From Affinundibacterium seohonense (GTDB taxonomy: Bacteria > Pseudomonadota > Gammaproteobacteria > Burkholderiales > Burkholderiaceae_D), in assembly GCF_014284305.1 (NCBI RefSeq), contig NZ_JACOFW010000014.1:52773-116772 (forward strand): a stretch of 64,000 bases of DNA, given 5' to 3'. This document shows, piece after piece, positions 17,959-25,331 of the stretch. The position numbers were made by a program, and so were the translations under genes. The notes beneath the pieces were generated by a model that was given only the letters and a program-made list of their open reading frames with translations, did not search any database and had not been told where the DNA came from. Positions within the stretch are counted from its first letter, which is position 1. Each line of letters begins with the position of its first letter.

Positions 17959-18489
17959 ATGGCGTTAGAAACGGTAACACTTGGCGGCGGTCGCTTTTGG
18001 GATCTGGAAGCAGTGTTTCAACAAATCCGGGGCGTGAAGTCAGTACAATCCGGTTATGCTGGTGGGCATACCGATGGCCCTACATATGAAGCTGTTTGTG
18101 GTGGTGATACAGGGCATGCGGAAGTCGTTAGAGTTTGTTTTGATACAGATGTTCTTTCTTACGACCAGTTACTTGACGTTTTCTTTAGAGTTCATCAGCC
18201 GATGAATACGACGAGCATCGATAGTCGATTGGCGTCGCCACATCGTTCAGCGATTTTTTATCATAGTGTTGAACAAAAAAAACTGGCACAAGACGTGGTG
18301 AAAACTTTAGCTTCTGTATCTGGATGCAAACTGACGACGGAGATTAAAGCGGCCACGTTATTTTTTCCAGCTGAGGCAGAACATCAAAATTTCTATAGAA
18401 ATCATCGCGAGGATGCTTACTGCCGCGAGTTCATCCTACCAAAAATCATAATGTCCCGCGAAGCATTTAAAAAGCGATTGGCGGCCTGA
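17959..18489 (+). CDS. MsrA-like protein lacking the catalytic cysteine
   Basis: Homologue of peptide-methionine (S)-S-oxide reductase, but probably not active as one. Matches to MsrA are clear: SGYAGGHTDGPTYEAVCGGDTGHAE, in pieces, then LLDVFFRVHQP, HRSAIFYH, AEHQNFYRNH and the C-terminal YCREFILPKI. The family active-site motif GCFWCxE reads GGRFWDLE, with Arg12 in place of the nucleophilic cysteine and Asp15 next to the Trp. The segment normally reading GNDVGTQYRS is also changed (DSRLASPHRS). At about 176 residues the gene is full-length, without frameshift. Start ATG 17959 follows GTGAGG at 9 bases; the frame could begin at GTG 17944. It could be a pseudoenzyme or have another role. Confidence 0.88.
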   Translation: MALETVTLGGGRFWDLEAVFQQIRGVKSVQSGYAGGHTDGPTYEAVCGGDTGHAEVVRVCFDTDVLSYDQLLDVFFRVHQPMNTTSIDSRLASPHRSAIFYHSVEQKKLAQDVVKTLASVSGCKLTTEIKAATLFFPAEAEHQNFYRNHREDAYCREFILPKIIMSREAFKKRLAA

Positions 18490-18504
18490 TTGGGTTATGA
18501 ATTT

Positions 18505-18543
18505 AAAAAAAGGTTTAGTGTTCATCGACACTAAACCTTTTTT
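18505..18543. terminator. Bidirectional terminator between the MsrA-like gene and pdxH
   Basis: A long perfect stem (AAAAAAAGGTTTAGTGT paired with its complement, loop of 6) lies between two convergent genes, giving a T-run in both directions. Confidence 0.9.
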
Positions 18544-18558
18544 CATGCCGTGCCAGCG

Positions 18559-19194
18559 TTACGGCTGCAATCGGGAGACGACCCAAGTGTCGTCCGCTTG
18601 GCGTGTATAGGCAATGCGATCGTGCAAACGTGAGCTGCGACCTTGCCAGAACTCGATAAATTCCGGCACTAAGCGATAACCGCCCCAGTGTTCAGGACGC
18701 GGTGGATGTTCGCCGAATTGTGTCACGACTTCAGCCAGTTTATCTTCTAATTGCTGACGATTGGCGATAGGCTGACTTTGACTGGATGCGTAGGCACTCT
18801 GGCGACTGCCTAGTGGACGGCTGTGAAAGTACTTGTCATTGTCTTCTTCTGAAACTTTGTGGATCCGGCCTTCTATGCGAACTTGACGTTCGAGCGCGCT
18901 CCAAAAAAACAAGAGGGCGGCGTGGCGGTTTTGTGATAATTCTTGGCCCTTACGACTATCGTAATTGGTGAACCAAGAAAACCCGCGTTCATCAAATTCT
19001 TTAATGAGCACGATACGTGATGACGGCTTACCTTCCGCATTGACGGTCGATAAACTCATTGCATTGGCTTCTGCGACTTCCGCTTTGAGCGCTTGTTCAA
19101 ACCAATGAGCAAATTGTTGGATGGGATTATGCGCTACATCGCTCTCAGACAGGCTGGCGAGTTGGTAGTCTTTTCTCAGGTTGGCAATCGACAT
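18559..19194 (-). CDS. pdxH: Pyridoxine/pyridoxamine 5'-phosphate oxidase
   Basis: FMN-dependent oxidase making pyridoxal 5'-phosphate, the last step of vitamin B6 synthesis and salvage. The 211-residue protein has the family features [34 protein letters not shown] in pieces (FMN and substrate binding), [35 protein letters not shown] and the C-terminal [13 protein letters not shown]...W.VSRLQP. Full length. PLP made here would serve, among others, the kynureninase of this window. It is followed by a strong terminator; upstream lies the hemerythrin gene on the same strand, 67 bases away. Confidence 0.96.
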   Translation of the reverse strand: MSIANLRKDYQLASLSESDVAHNPIQQFAHWFEQALKAEVAEANAMSLSTVNAEGKPSSRIVLIKEFDERGFSWFTNYDSRKGQELSQNRHAALLFFWSALERQVRIEGRIHKVSEEDNDKYFHSRPLGSRQSAYASSQSQPIANRQQLEDKLAEVVTQFGEHPPRPEHWGGYRLVPEFIEFWQGRSSRLHDRIAYTRQADDTWVVSRLQP

Positions 19195-19261
19195 AGTTAT
19201 TCCTTGGCGTTGAGATCAAAATGAGTTTTGAATTGTAATTGATGTGGATTGATTCTGAGGT

Positions 19262-19798
19262 CTAGTTCGCAATGATGCCGCGACGTGTTTGCATGGCACG
19301 CCCTAATTTATGCATTTGTCCCGCATTCAACAAGCGCATTGCCATCGGTGCGATTTGTGTTTCTTCAATTTGCATGTGATCTTGATAAAGCGCCTGAAAC
19401 GCGGCAACATGCAGCTCATTGAGTTCAGCCGATCGACCCTCGGCAATCATACTGAGTTGACTCTCTAGCGCACGCCATTGCTGCGCCATTTGTTGATGCT
19501 GCTGAAATATAGTCGGCAGAATCATTGCCAACAATTCCGCATCAGCTCCTTGCGCTGTTCTTTGTAGCTCAGGTAGCAGATCGACTTCTTCGTCATCATG
19601 GTGCAGCGGAGCAGCATTTTGAAAGTATTTCAATATCGCCAGCACGGCTTTTTGTGCTTCGAAATCTGCGCCATTTTTTTGCAGATGCGGTGATAGTTTT
19701 TCTAAGGTAGCAAGTTGTTTACGAATCCTGTCATGGCAATGCTTGAGAACTGCCAAGGGCTGATCAAAGTCGGGGGCGCTGGCAAATAAAGTATCCAT
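19262..19798 (-). CDS. Hemerythrin domain-containing protein
   Basis: Four-helix-bundle protein predicted to bind a di-iron centre for oxygen or NO sensing, storage or iron repair. The 178 residues show the hemerythrin HHE pattern: LKHCHDRIRKQL (about 18-29), HHDDEEVDLLPEL (about 76-88), FQQHQQMAQQWRAL (about 112-125) and DHMQIEETQIAPMA (about 154-168). There is no signal peptide, so it acts in the cytoplasm. It may be co-transcribed with pdxH, which follows after 67 bases. A link to the nor genes of this window is possible only by function, not by position. Confidence 0.88.
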   Translation of the reverse strand: MDTLFASAPDFDQPLAVLKHCHDRIRKQLATLEKLSPHLQKNGADFEAQKAVLAILKYFQNAAPLHHDDEEVDLLPELQRTAQGADAELLAMILPTIFQQHQQMAQQWRALESQLSMIAEGRSAELNELHVAAFQALYQDHMQIEETQIAPMAMRLLNAGQMHKLGRAMQTRRGIIAN

Positions 19799-19997
19799 GA
19801 TCGCTTTATGAAGTAAAAAAATTAGCTTGCTGTAGGGGCGAAATTATCCGCTATTTTCAGAACTTCCGCTGACTTTACACCACTTGCTCTTGCGCAAAAT
19901 CAAGCCAACAATGCTTAATTCACCTGAAGCTTGTAAAATAGCGCTGGCCTTGGTCGCTCTGACCAGCTTGATTTTACCAATACCGAAATGATTCCCC

Positions 19998-20819
19998 ATG
20001 CAAGAAACCATTCCCACCGTTGATGATGACATTGATTTTGACCGCCGTTTTGGTGGTATTGCACGTTTGTATGGTGCCTACGGTTTAGCCCGCTTTCGGG
20101 AGGCGCACATCTGCGTGGTCGGCGTTGGTGGAGTTGGTTCCTGGGTGGTCGAAGCGCTGGCGCGTAGTGCGATTGGCCGTATCACGATGATTGATTTGGA
20201 CAATGTCGCAGAGTCCAATATTAACCGCCAGATTCAAGCAACCAGTTTGACTTTGGGAAAAGCAAAAGTGACCGCCTTGGCCGAGCGAATTGCCACGATC
20301 AATCCCTATTGCCAAGTGCGGCAAATTGAGGACTTTGTGGAGCCAGATAACTTGCCACAAATGCTTGGGAGTCAGCAATTCGATTATGTGATCGATGCCA
20401 TTGATAGCGTGAAGGCCAAGACAGCTTTAATTGCCTACTGCCGAGAACAGCAGATTCCTTTGATTACCATTGGTGCCGCAGGTGGACAGACCGACCCCGG
20501 AAAAATAGAAATCCGTGATTTGTCGCGAACAGAACAAGAGCCTTTGTTGGCCTTGGTACGGAAACGCTTGCGACAAAATTTTGGCTTTCCTCGCGGGGCT
20601 AAAACCAAGTTTGGAATCGATGCGGTGTTTTCAATGGAAGCCTTACGTATGCCAGAAACCCCCGAAGTTTGCGCGGTTGATACGGCCACTGATAAAAATG
20701 GTATTTCAGGTTTGAATTGCGCTGGTTTTGGTTCTTCGATCGTGGTAACGGCATCATTCGGTCTCGCGGCAGCTGCTCATGTATTGCGTCAGTTGGCGTT
20801 TGATAAATCAAGTGTATGA
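19998..20819 (+). CDS. tcdA: tRNA threonylcarbamoyladenosine dehydratase
   Basis: E1-like (ThiF/MoeB superfamily) enzyme that uses ATP to cyclise t6A37 in tRNAs to ct6A. The 273 residues start with FDRRFGGIARLYGAYGLARF, the family hallmark. They continue with the nucleotide-binding Rossmann motif VVGVGGVGSWVVEALARS, then IDLDNVAESNINRQ, the segment VIDAIDSVKAK, and near the C-terminus GLNCAGFGSSIVVTASFG. Length is typical of TcdA/CsdL. The stop overlaps the stop of the convergent histidine kinase gene by 12 bases. Confidence 0.93.
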   Translation: MQETIPTVDDDIDFDRRFGGIARLYGAYGLARFREAHICVVGVGGVGSWVVEALARSAIGRITMIDLDNVAESNINRQIQATSLTLGKAKVTALAERIATINPYCQVRQIEDFVEPDNLPQMLGSQQFDYVIDAIDSVKAKTALIAYCREQQIPLITIGAAGGQTDPGKIEIRDLSRTEQEPLLALVRKRLRQNFGFPRGAKTKFGIDAVFSMEALRMPETPEVCAVDTATDKNGISGLNCAGFGSSIVVTASFGLAAAAHVLRQLAFDKSSV

Positions 20820-22874
20820 GGTTTGAGTTCGTGCTTGAATAATTTTGGGAATGATTAGAGAAACTTGTAAGCCTTGGGTTGGCCGGTTTTCTACTTGGAT
20901 TTTGCCGTGCATCAAATCGGTTATCACACTGTGCGCAACACTTAGACCTAAGCCGATACCATCTAAGCCCAATTGTTTGCTGAAAAAAGGCTCGAATATT
21001 CTTTGCAGATTGTCTTCGGCAATTCCCAATCCATTGTCACTCAAGGTGATATGAATATCATCCGCAGATTGATGTAATCTGAACTCCAGTTGTGGCTGTT
21101 GCGTCGTTTGTAAACCGTGGCGCATGGCGTTATCGATCAACTGATCGAGCACCTGAAATAGCGCATTAGGATAACCAGTTTGTTGAATTCCCGCTGGAAT
21201 CTGTGAATGCAGTTCAACCGCCCCTTGTTTAAAGCGAGACTTCCATTCGTCGATCAAGAGCTGACAGCGGTAGGATATGTCGTAGGTTTGTAATTCTTCT
21301 TGATGTTGTTCAACCGCCAGTGCACGAAATCGTTGCACCAGTTCACTCGCCGTTTGTAGGGATCGATTTAATAGCGCATTCCCTTCCAAAAGAGAGTGTA
21401 GAGTATGTTGTAGTTTACTACGACTTAAGCTTGGCCCAGATAGGTCGTTGAGCAAGTTTTGACTTAGGAACTGCATCGTGCTTGCAGCAATGGTGGCATT
21501 GCCTAAAGGGGTGTTCATTTCATGCGCGACACCGACTACTAAACGACTCAGTGCTAGTTGTTTTTCCTGGCGCATAACTAAACTCATTGCCTGTTCTAAT
21601 TCTTGCGTGCGTTGTCTTACTTTCTCTTCCAGATTGGTATGCGCACGTTGCAATGCTTGTTCGGCTTGTGAGCGAATTTCCGCCTCGGTTTGCAGCTTGG
21701 CTAAGGCTTGGTTTAATTCCAGATTGCGGCGCGCCAAAGAAGCTTCCAAGGCATAACCTTGCTGACTCAATTCTTGATTTTTTTGCTGCAATGATGGGAC
21801 AGCCATCACGTCATCGATGGCATCACCTAAGGTTTTTGAAAGTAGATGTCGGCGTTGACGATTCAATTCAATCTGGCGTTCGCTGGCTTTTAGGGCGATT
21901 TCAAAATGCTCCCATTTTTTACCTAAACTAACGATTTTTTTCAGTACCGTATCTTGTACCGGTGCCGTCCGTATATCTAACTTTTCTAATTCTTCGGCCA
22001 TAGCTAGCAAGGACTGCCAGCCTTTTTCAAATTCAGCACCTTGACACATCAATAGTGCTTCGCAATAGCGTATCCAGTAGGACCAGCTATTGTTGATATG
22101 GTCTGCTTGTCGCTGCATGCCTTCAACATGTAGCAGATGCGCCGTGGTCTCTTCACGCAAACCGAGCGAAGCGCACAATATCGCGATATTGGTATGTGAA
22201 ATTAATATGAATTTATCGATGTGTGCTTGCTGCGCGACTTGTAAGCACTCTTTATGTAGTTGCAGCGAATTGATCCATGCCGAGCGTGCCTTTGTTCCTT
22301 CGGTATCGTTGCCGAGGAAGTAGTATGCGGAGGCGGTGGAGCGTAATAAGTTAACCAACGCAATAGGATCTAACTGCTCTCTATGCTCTAGCAGTGAGCC
22401 GCTCATTTCTAAGACTTCGCGGTACATTTCACAATGTATCATGACTAAACAGCGACTAACTCGCAAGCTGATCGCATCCTGTGCCCGACCACAAAGTTCA
22501 AACATTTCAGCAGCCATGGCAGTGCTATGCAAGGCAGCTGAATGTAACTGTAAATTAATTTGTATGAGCTGCATCGCCTCCCAGATCCAAGCGCGTGCCA
22601 GATTGCTACTAAGTGCTTGCGCCAGTTCGTGTAGGTGCATGGCACGCTGCAATAGCTGCGTATGTGTTCGAACTTTGGTGCTGGCACCTGGATAAAGCAT
22701 CAGAACTTCGAGTAGTAGGGCTTGTTCGGGATTTAACTGCAATTGCGAGAGGCGCGGAATGAGTGTCTGCAATTGATCAGAATGGCCACCCAAACACATG
22801 GCACGTCCCTGCTCGAGTAAAGCATGGCTGTCGAGTTGTGCTGAGACTGTCGGTTCGAGCAGTTTATCTGTCAT
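20808..22874 (-). CDS. Soluble sensor histidine kinase with helical-repeat N-terminus
   Basis: Predicted cytoplasmic two-component sensor kinase. The N-terminal half (about 1-350) is built of alanine/leucine-rich helical pairs like TPR repeats; a coiled coil (about 375-455) leads into the kinase core. The H-box VGVAHEMNTPLGN carries the phospho-accepting histidine; the N-box LIDNAMRHG, DNGLGI, FEPFFSKQ and GIGLGLSVAHSVI complete the ATPase domain. No transmembrane segment is visible and no response regulator is adjacent, so it is an orphan kinase. Start ATG 22874 is preferred over the TTG at 22949 that opens the frame; neither has a good ribosome site. Similar TPR-kinases are common in Burkholderiales. 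Confidence 0.88.
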   Translation of the reverse strand: MTDKLLEPTVSAQLDSHALLEQGRAMCLGGHSDQLQTLIPRLSQLQLNPEQALLLEVLMLYPGASTKVRTHTQLLQRAMHLHELAQALSSNLARAWIWEAMQLIQINLQLHSAALHSTAMAAEMFELCGRAQDAISLRVSRCLVMIHCEMYREVLEMSGSLLEHREQLDPIALVNLLRSTASAYYFLGNDTEGTKARSAWINSLQLHKECLQVAQQAHIDKFILISHTNIAILCASLGLREETTAHLLHVEGMQRQADHINNSWSYWIRYCEALLMCQGAEFEKGWQSLLAMAEELEKLDIRTAPVQDTVLKKIVSLGKKWEHFEIALKASERQIELNRQRRHLLSKTLGDAIDDVMAVPSLQQKNQELSQQGYALEASLARRNLELNQALAKLQTEAEIRSQAEQALQRAHTNLEEKVRQRTQELEQAMSLVMRQEKQLALSRLVVGVAHEMNTPLGNATIAASTMQFLSQNLLNDLSGPSLSRSKLQHTLHSLLEGNALLNRSLQTASELVQRFRALAVEQHQEELQTYDISYRCQLLIDEWKSRFKQGAVELHSQIPAGIQQTGYPNALFQVLDQLIDNAMRHGLQTTQQPQLEFRLHQSADDIHITLSDNGLGIAEDNLQRIFEPFFSKQLGLDGIGLGLSVAHSVITDLMHGKIQVENRPTQGLQVSLIIPKIIQARTQTSYT

Positions 22875-22949
22875 AAGCGCTGCAGCAGTTTGTTCTTCCG
22901 ATGCGGTTAGTATGCTACGTGACCATCTTGGCGAAGTGAAAAGTCTCAA

Positions 22950-23187
22950 CGAAAAGATAGATCAGGGTGTACAAGCATAACCCAAAAAAACGGCCTGTCA
23001 TGAAGACGAAAGCTTGCTTGCTGGCGAATGTGGTTTTTCCATAACAAGGCATCGCCTTTGGTATCCACAATATGATTTAAATTATAAATTTAATGGCAAT
23101 GTTTGAGGTGCGACGATGGCTCATGTCAGGATGAGTATCCGCGTATGCGTGATACTTACTGTCAAACCACTATGTTGGCCTTTAGTC
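22950..23187. other. Intergenic region between kinase and exporter genes
   Basis: About 240 bases. It holds the kinase promoter on one side and the 3' region of the exporter on the other. No clear terminator hairpin or repeat was recognised. Confidence 0.4.
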
Positions 23188-24096
23188 TTAGCTTGCCTTA
23201 AGCGGTTTCGTAGTGCCACCCAAGGCTAAAACGACACCAGAAAGACACAAAATCATGCCAGCCCATTCAATCCAACCTGGATGGTAATCTTCTAATTGGA
23301 TTGATAGCAGTACCGAGATGATCGGTGTGATCACACCGATAAAAACGGTCTTTTGCGCACCGATTCTATGGATGAGGGTGAAGTAACAAGCAAAGGCGAT
23401 GACGGAACCAAATAATGATAAATAAAGAAGAGAAAGCCAGTAGGCCGTGGTCGATGGCAAGGTCCAGCGTTGTCCTGTACCGATGACAAACAAACTGACC
23501 CACAATGTCCCCCATGCCATTGCCCAAGCCATCGTCAATAAGACATTGTGACTTTGCTGACGTACTTTCACGACCACGAGGTTACCAAATGTACTCGCTA
23601 GAGTCGCAGTTAAGGCTAGTCCCAGACCTAGTAAAAAATGGGTCTCATGGCCAGAGTGAGTTTCTTCCCAATTGCTTTTGAGTGCTGGGAAGAATAATAA
23701 AATCACCCCAGTGATAGAAATCAAAGCCGCACCCCAGATTCTTAGGCTGAGAGGTTTGTTAAAAAACAGGCGCTCTGTAATAGGCGACCAAATGACCATC
23801 AACGCAAACAGAACCGCCACCAGCGCGGAGACCAAATACTGTTCTGAAGAGTAGGTACATAAATAGCTGAGCGAAAAAGTGAAGAAGCCTTGCAAGGCAA
23901 GCCAGGCTTGCAATTTCCACGGTAGGCGTAGGTCATCCTTTCGCAATAAACACCAGACGAACAAAGTCAAGGATGCTAAGCCGAAGCGGTAGGCGACCGA
24001 CACGGCGGGGGCGACTTCACCCAATTGCTGGGTGATCGCCCAAAAAGTAGAACCCCAGATCAGTGAGGCAATAATGAACAGTAAAGAAGATGGCAT
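23188..24096 (-). CDS. DMT superfamily (EamA) transporter
   Basis: Inner-membrane transporter of the drug/metabolite type, 302 residues with about ten hydrophobic segments arranged as two EamA repeats (about 1-135 and 150-295). SLIWGSTFWAITQQLGEVAP near the start is a common EamA opening, and the second repeat ends in GMILCLSGVVLALGG. Family members export amino acids or metabolites, but the substrate cannot be told from the sequence. AAGG precedes the ATG at good spacing. It stands alone between a kinase gene and a phosphoesterase gene. Confidence 0.9.
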   Translation of the reverse strand: MPSSLLFIIASLIWGSTFWAITQQLGEVAPAVSVAYRFGLASLTLFVWCLLRKDDLRLPWKLQAWLALQGFFTFSLSYLCTYSSEQYLVSALVAVLFALMVIWSPITERLFFNKPLSLRIWGAALISITGVILLFFPALKSNWEETHSGHETHFLLGLGLALTATLASTFGNLVVVKVRQQSHNVLLTMAWAMAWGTLWVSLFVIGTGQRWTLPSTTAYWLSLLYLSLFGSVIAFACYFTLIHRIGAQKTVFIGVITPIISVLLSIQLEDYHPGWIEWAGMILCLSGVVLALGGTTKPLKAS

Positions 24097-24220
24097 GAAG
24101 ACCTTGTGCTTTGTATCGTTGGTTCAAATGCGGTGGATCGAGTGAGATGATCGTTGAACGTCGATACCTCATTATTGAGCAACTATTTTTATTATGAAGG
24201 CGCTCGCATGGTTAATATAG

Positions 24221-25195
24221 TTAATGACAGTTCGAGTCACCTTGGTCAGTGAAGCCTTGTTGATTGGGCTTGGTCACACTGAGAAATTCCCAGCTATAGC
24301 TATTGCTACGTAGTTGAAGTTTCAGGACGCCATGACTATCGTTTTGACGAATTTCACTGCCGTCTTTAACAAACAACATGCTGGTCAAATTGGCGCCGCC
24401 AGTGCCGACGACGAAACTGCGTATGCCATTATTATCAGGTCTGCCATGTTTATCTAGAGGCGCGAAACGTTCGTAGTCGTGATCGTGACTGCTGAGTACC
24501 AGATCTACCCGCGCATCGGCTAACATTTCCCATACCTCTCGCATGGCTTGAACATTGCCGTGACCGCCTGAGGAAAATACGGGATGATGCCAGAACGCCA
24601 TCACACATGTAGATTGTCGTTGCGCTAATACACCTTTTAGCCAGCGCTTTTGTTCTTGCATGGCTTGACCTTTGATATTACTGTTGAGCGAAAGGAGCAG
24701 CCAATTACCTAGTGTTTTTTTGTAATAACCGCGACGACCGGGACCAGCCAAGTCGTCAAAGTAATTGTAATACCCATTGGCCATCGGCACACCGTAATCA
24801 TGGTTGCCAGGAGAAGGCAGGGTAATGGCTTTGAATTTACCCCAAGTCTTGTCGTAACAGTTGTTGAATTCTTCTGGCTTACCAATCGGGTAGGTATTGT
24901 CACCAAGGGTGATGACATAGGCATTTTTATTCCTTGCTAAATCAGTGCTGATCAGCTTGGCTGTCTGCGCTGCCATCGTTTGTTCGGCAGGAGTTTTTCG
25001 ACAATCAGCAATATCGCCCGCACTGTAGAGCGTAATGATGGGCTGGGCGTTTGTTTGGACTTTTTTGCTCTGGGCGACAGCGACCGTGTTGAGTCCTGTG
25101 AGACTCAATACGCATAGTAAAACTTGGCAGGAAACCCAAAGAATACGCTTTCTTGTCAGAGTATATCGGAACGCAGTGGGAAGTAAATTGGACAT
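24221..25195 (-). CDS. Secreted metallophosphoesterase
   Basis: Predicted exported calcineurin-like phosphatase, 324 residues. The N-terminus is basic, then hydrophobic (about 18-40, ending VAVAQ), giving a signal peptide. Metal-binding blocks follow in the right order: YSAGDIADC (GD-x-x-D), TLGDNTYP, PSPGNHDYG, FWHHPVF and LSSHDHDYERF. The spacing resembles purple acid phosphatase/type 7 acid phosphatases more than cyclic-nucleotide phosphodiesterases. It would act in the periplasm or outside the cell, releasing phosphate from organic esters. It follows the M16 peptidase gene on the same strand, separated by 136 bases that contain a long hairpin. Confidence 0.88.
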   Translation of the reverse strand: MSNLLPTAFRYTLTRKRILWVSCQVLLCVLSLTGLNTVAVAQSKKVQTNAQPIITLYSAGDIADCRKTPAEQTMAAQTAKLISTDLARNKNAYVITLGDNTYPIGKPEEFNNCYDKTWGKFKAITLPSPGNHDYGVPMANGYYNYFDDLAGPGRRGYYKKTLGNWLLLSLNSNIKGQAMQEQKRWLKGVLAQRQSTCVMAFWHHPVFSSGGHGNVQAMREVWEMLADARVDLVLSSHDHDYERFAPLDKHGRPDNNGIRSFVVGTGGANLTSMLFVKDGSEIRQNDSHGVLKLQLRSNSYSWEFLSVTKPNQQGFTDQGDSNCH

Positions 25196-25283
25196 CGAAC
25201 GTGAACAGGAAGCGAGTAAAGCAGTATTTTACTCGCATATCTGAAGTTCAAGCATGTGCAGGTGATGGGTAGACTATCGAGGT

Positions 25284-25323
25284 CAACATGGGCAAAATGG
25301 AAAACGTCATTTTGCCCATGTTG
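25284..25323. repeat. Perfect 16-bp inverted repeat after the M16 peptidase gene
   Basis: CAACATGGGCAAAATG is followed by an 8-base loop and its exact complement, starting 9 bases past the peptidase stop. There is no T-run, so it may be a processing or stability hairpin or a weak terminator. Confidence 0.7.
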
Positions 25324-25331
25324 ATTTATGC

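Noticed and set aside
17992..17994. Possible selenocysteine at the MsrA active site
   Set aside because: The codon is CGC (Arg), not TGA, so selenocysteine insertion does not apply.
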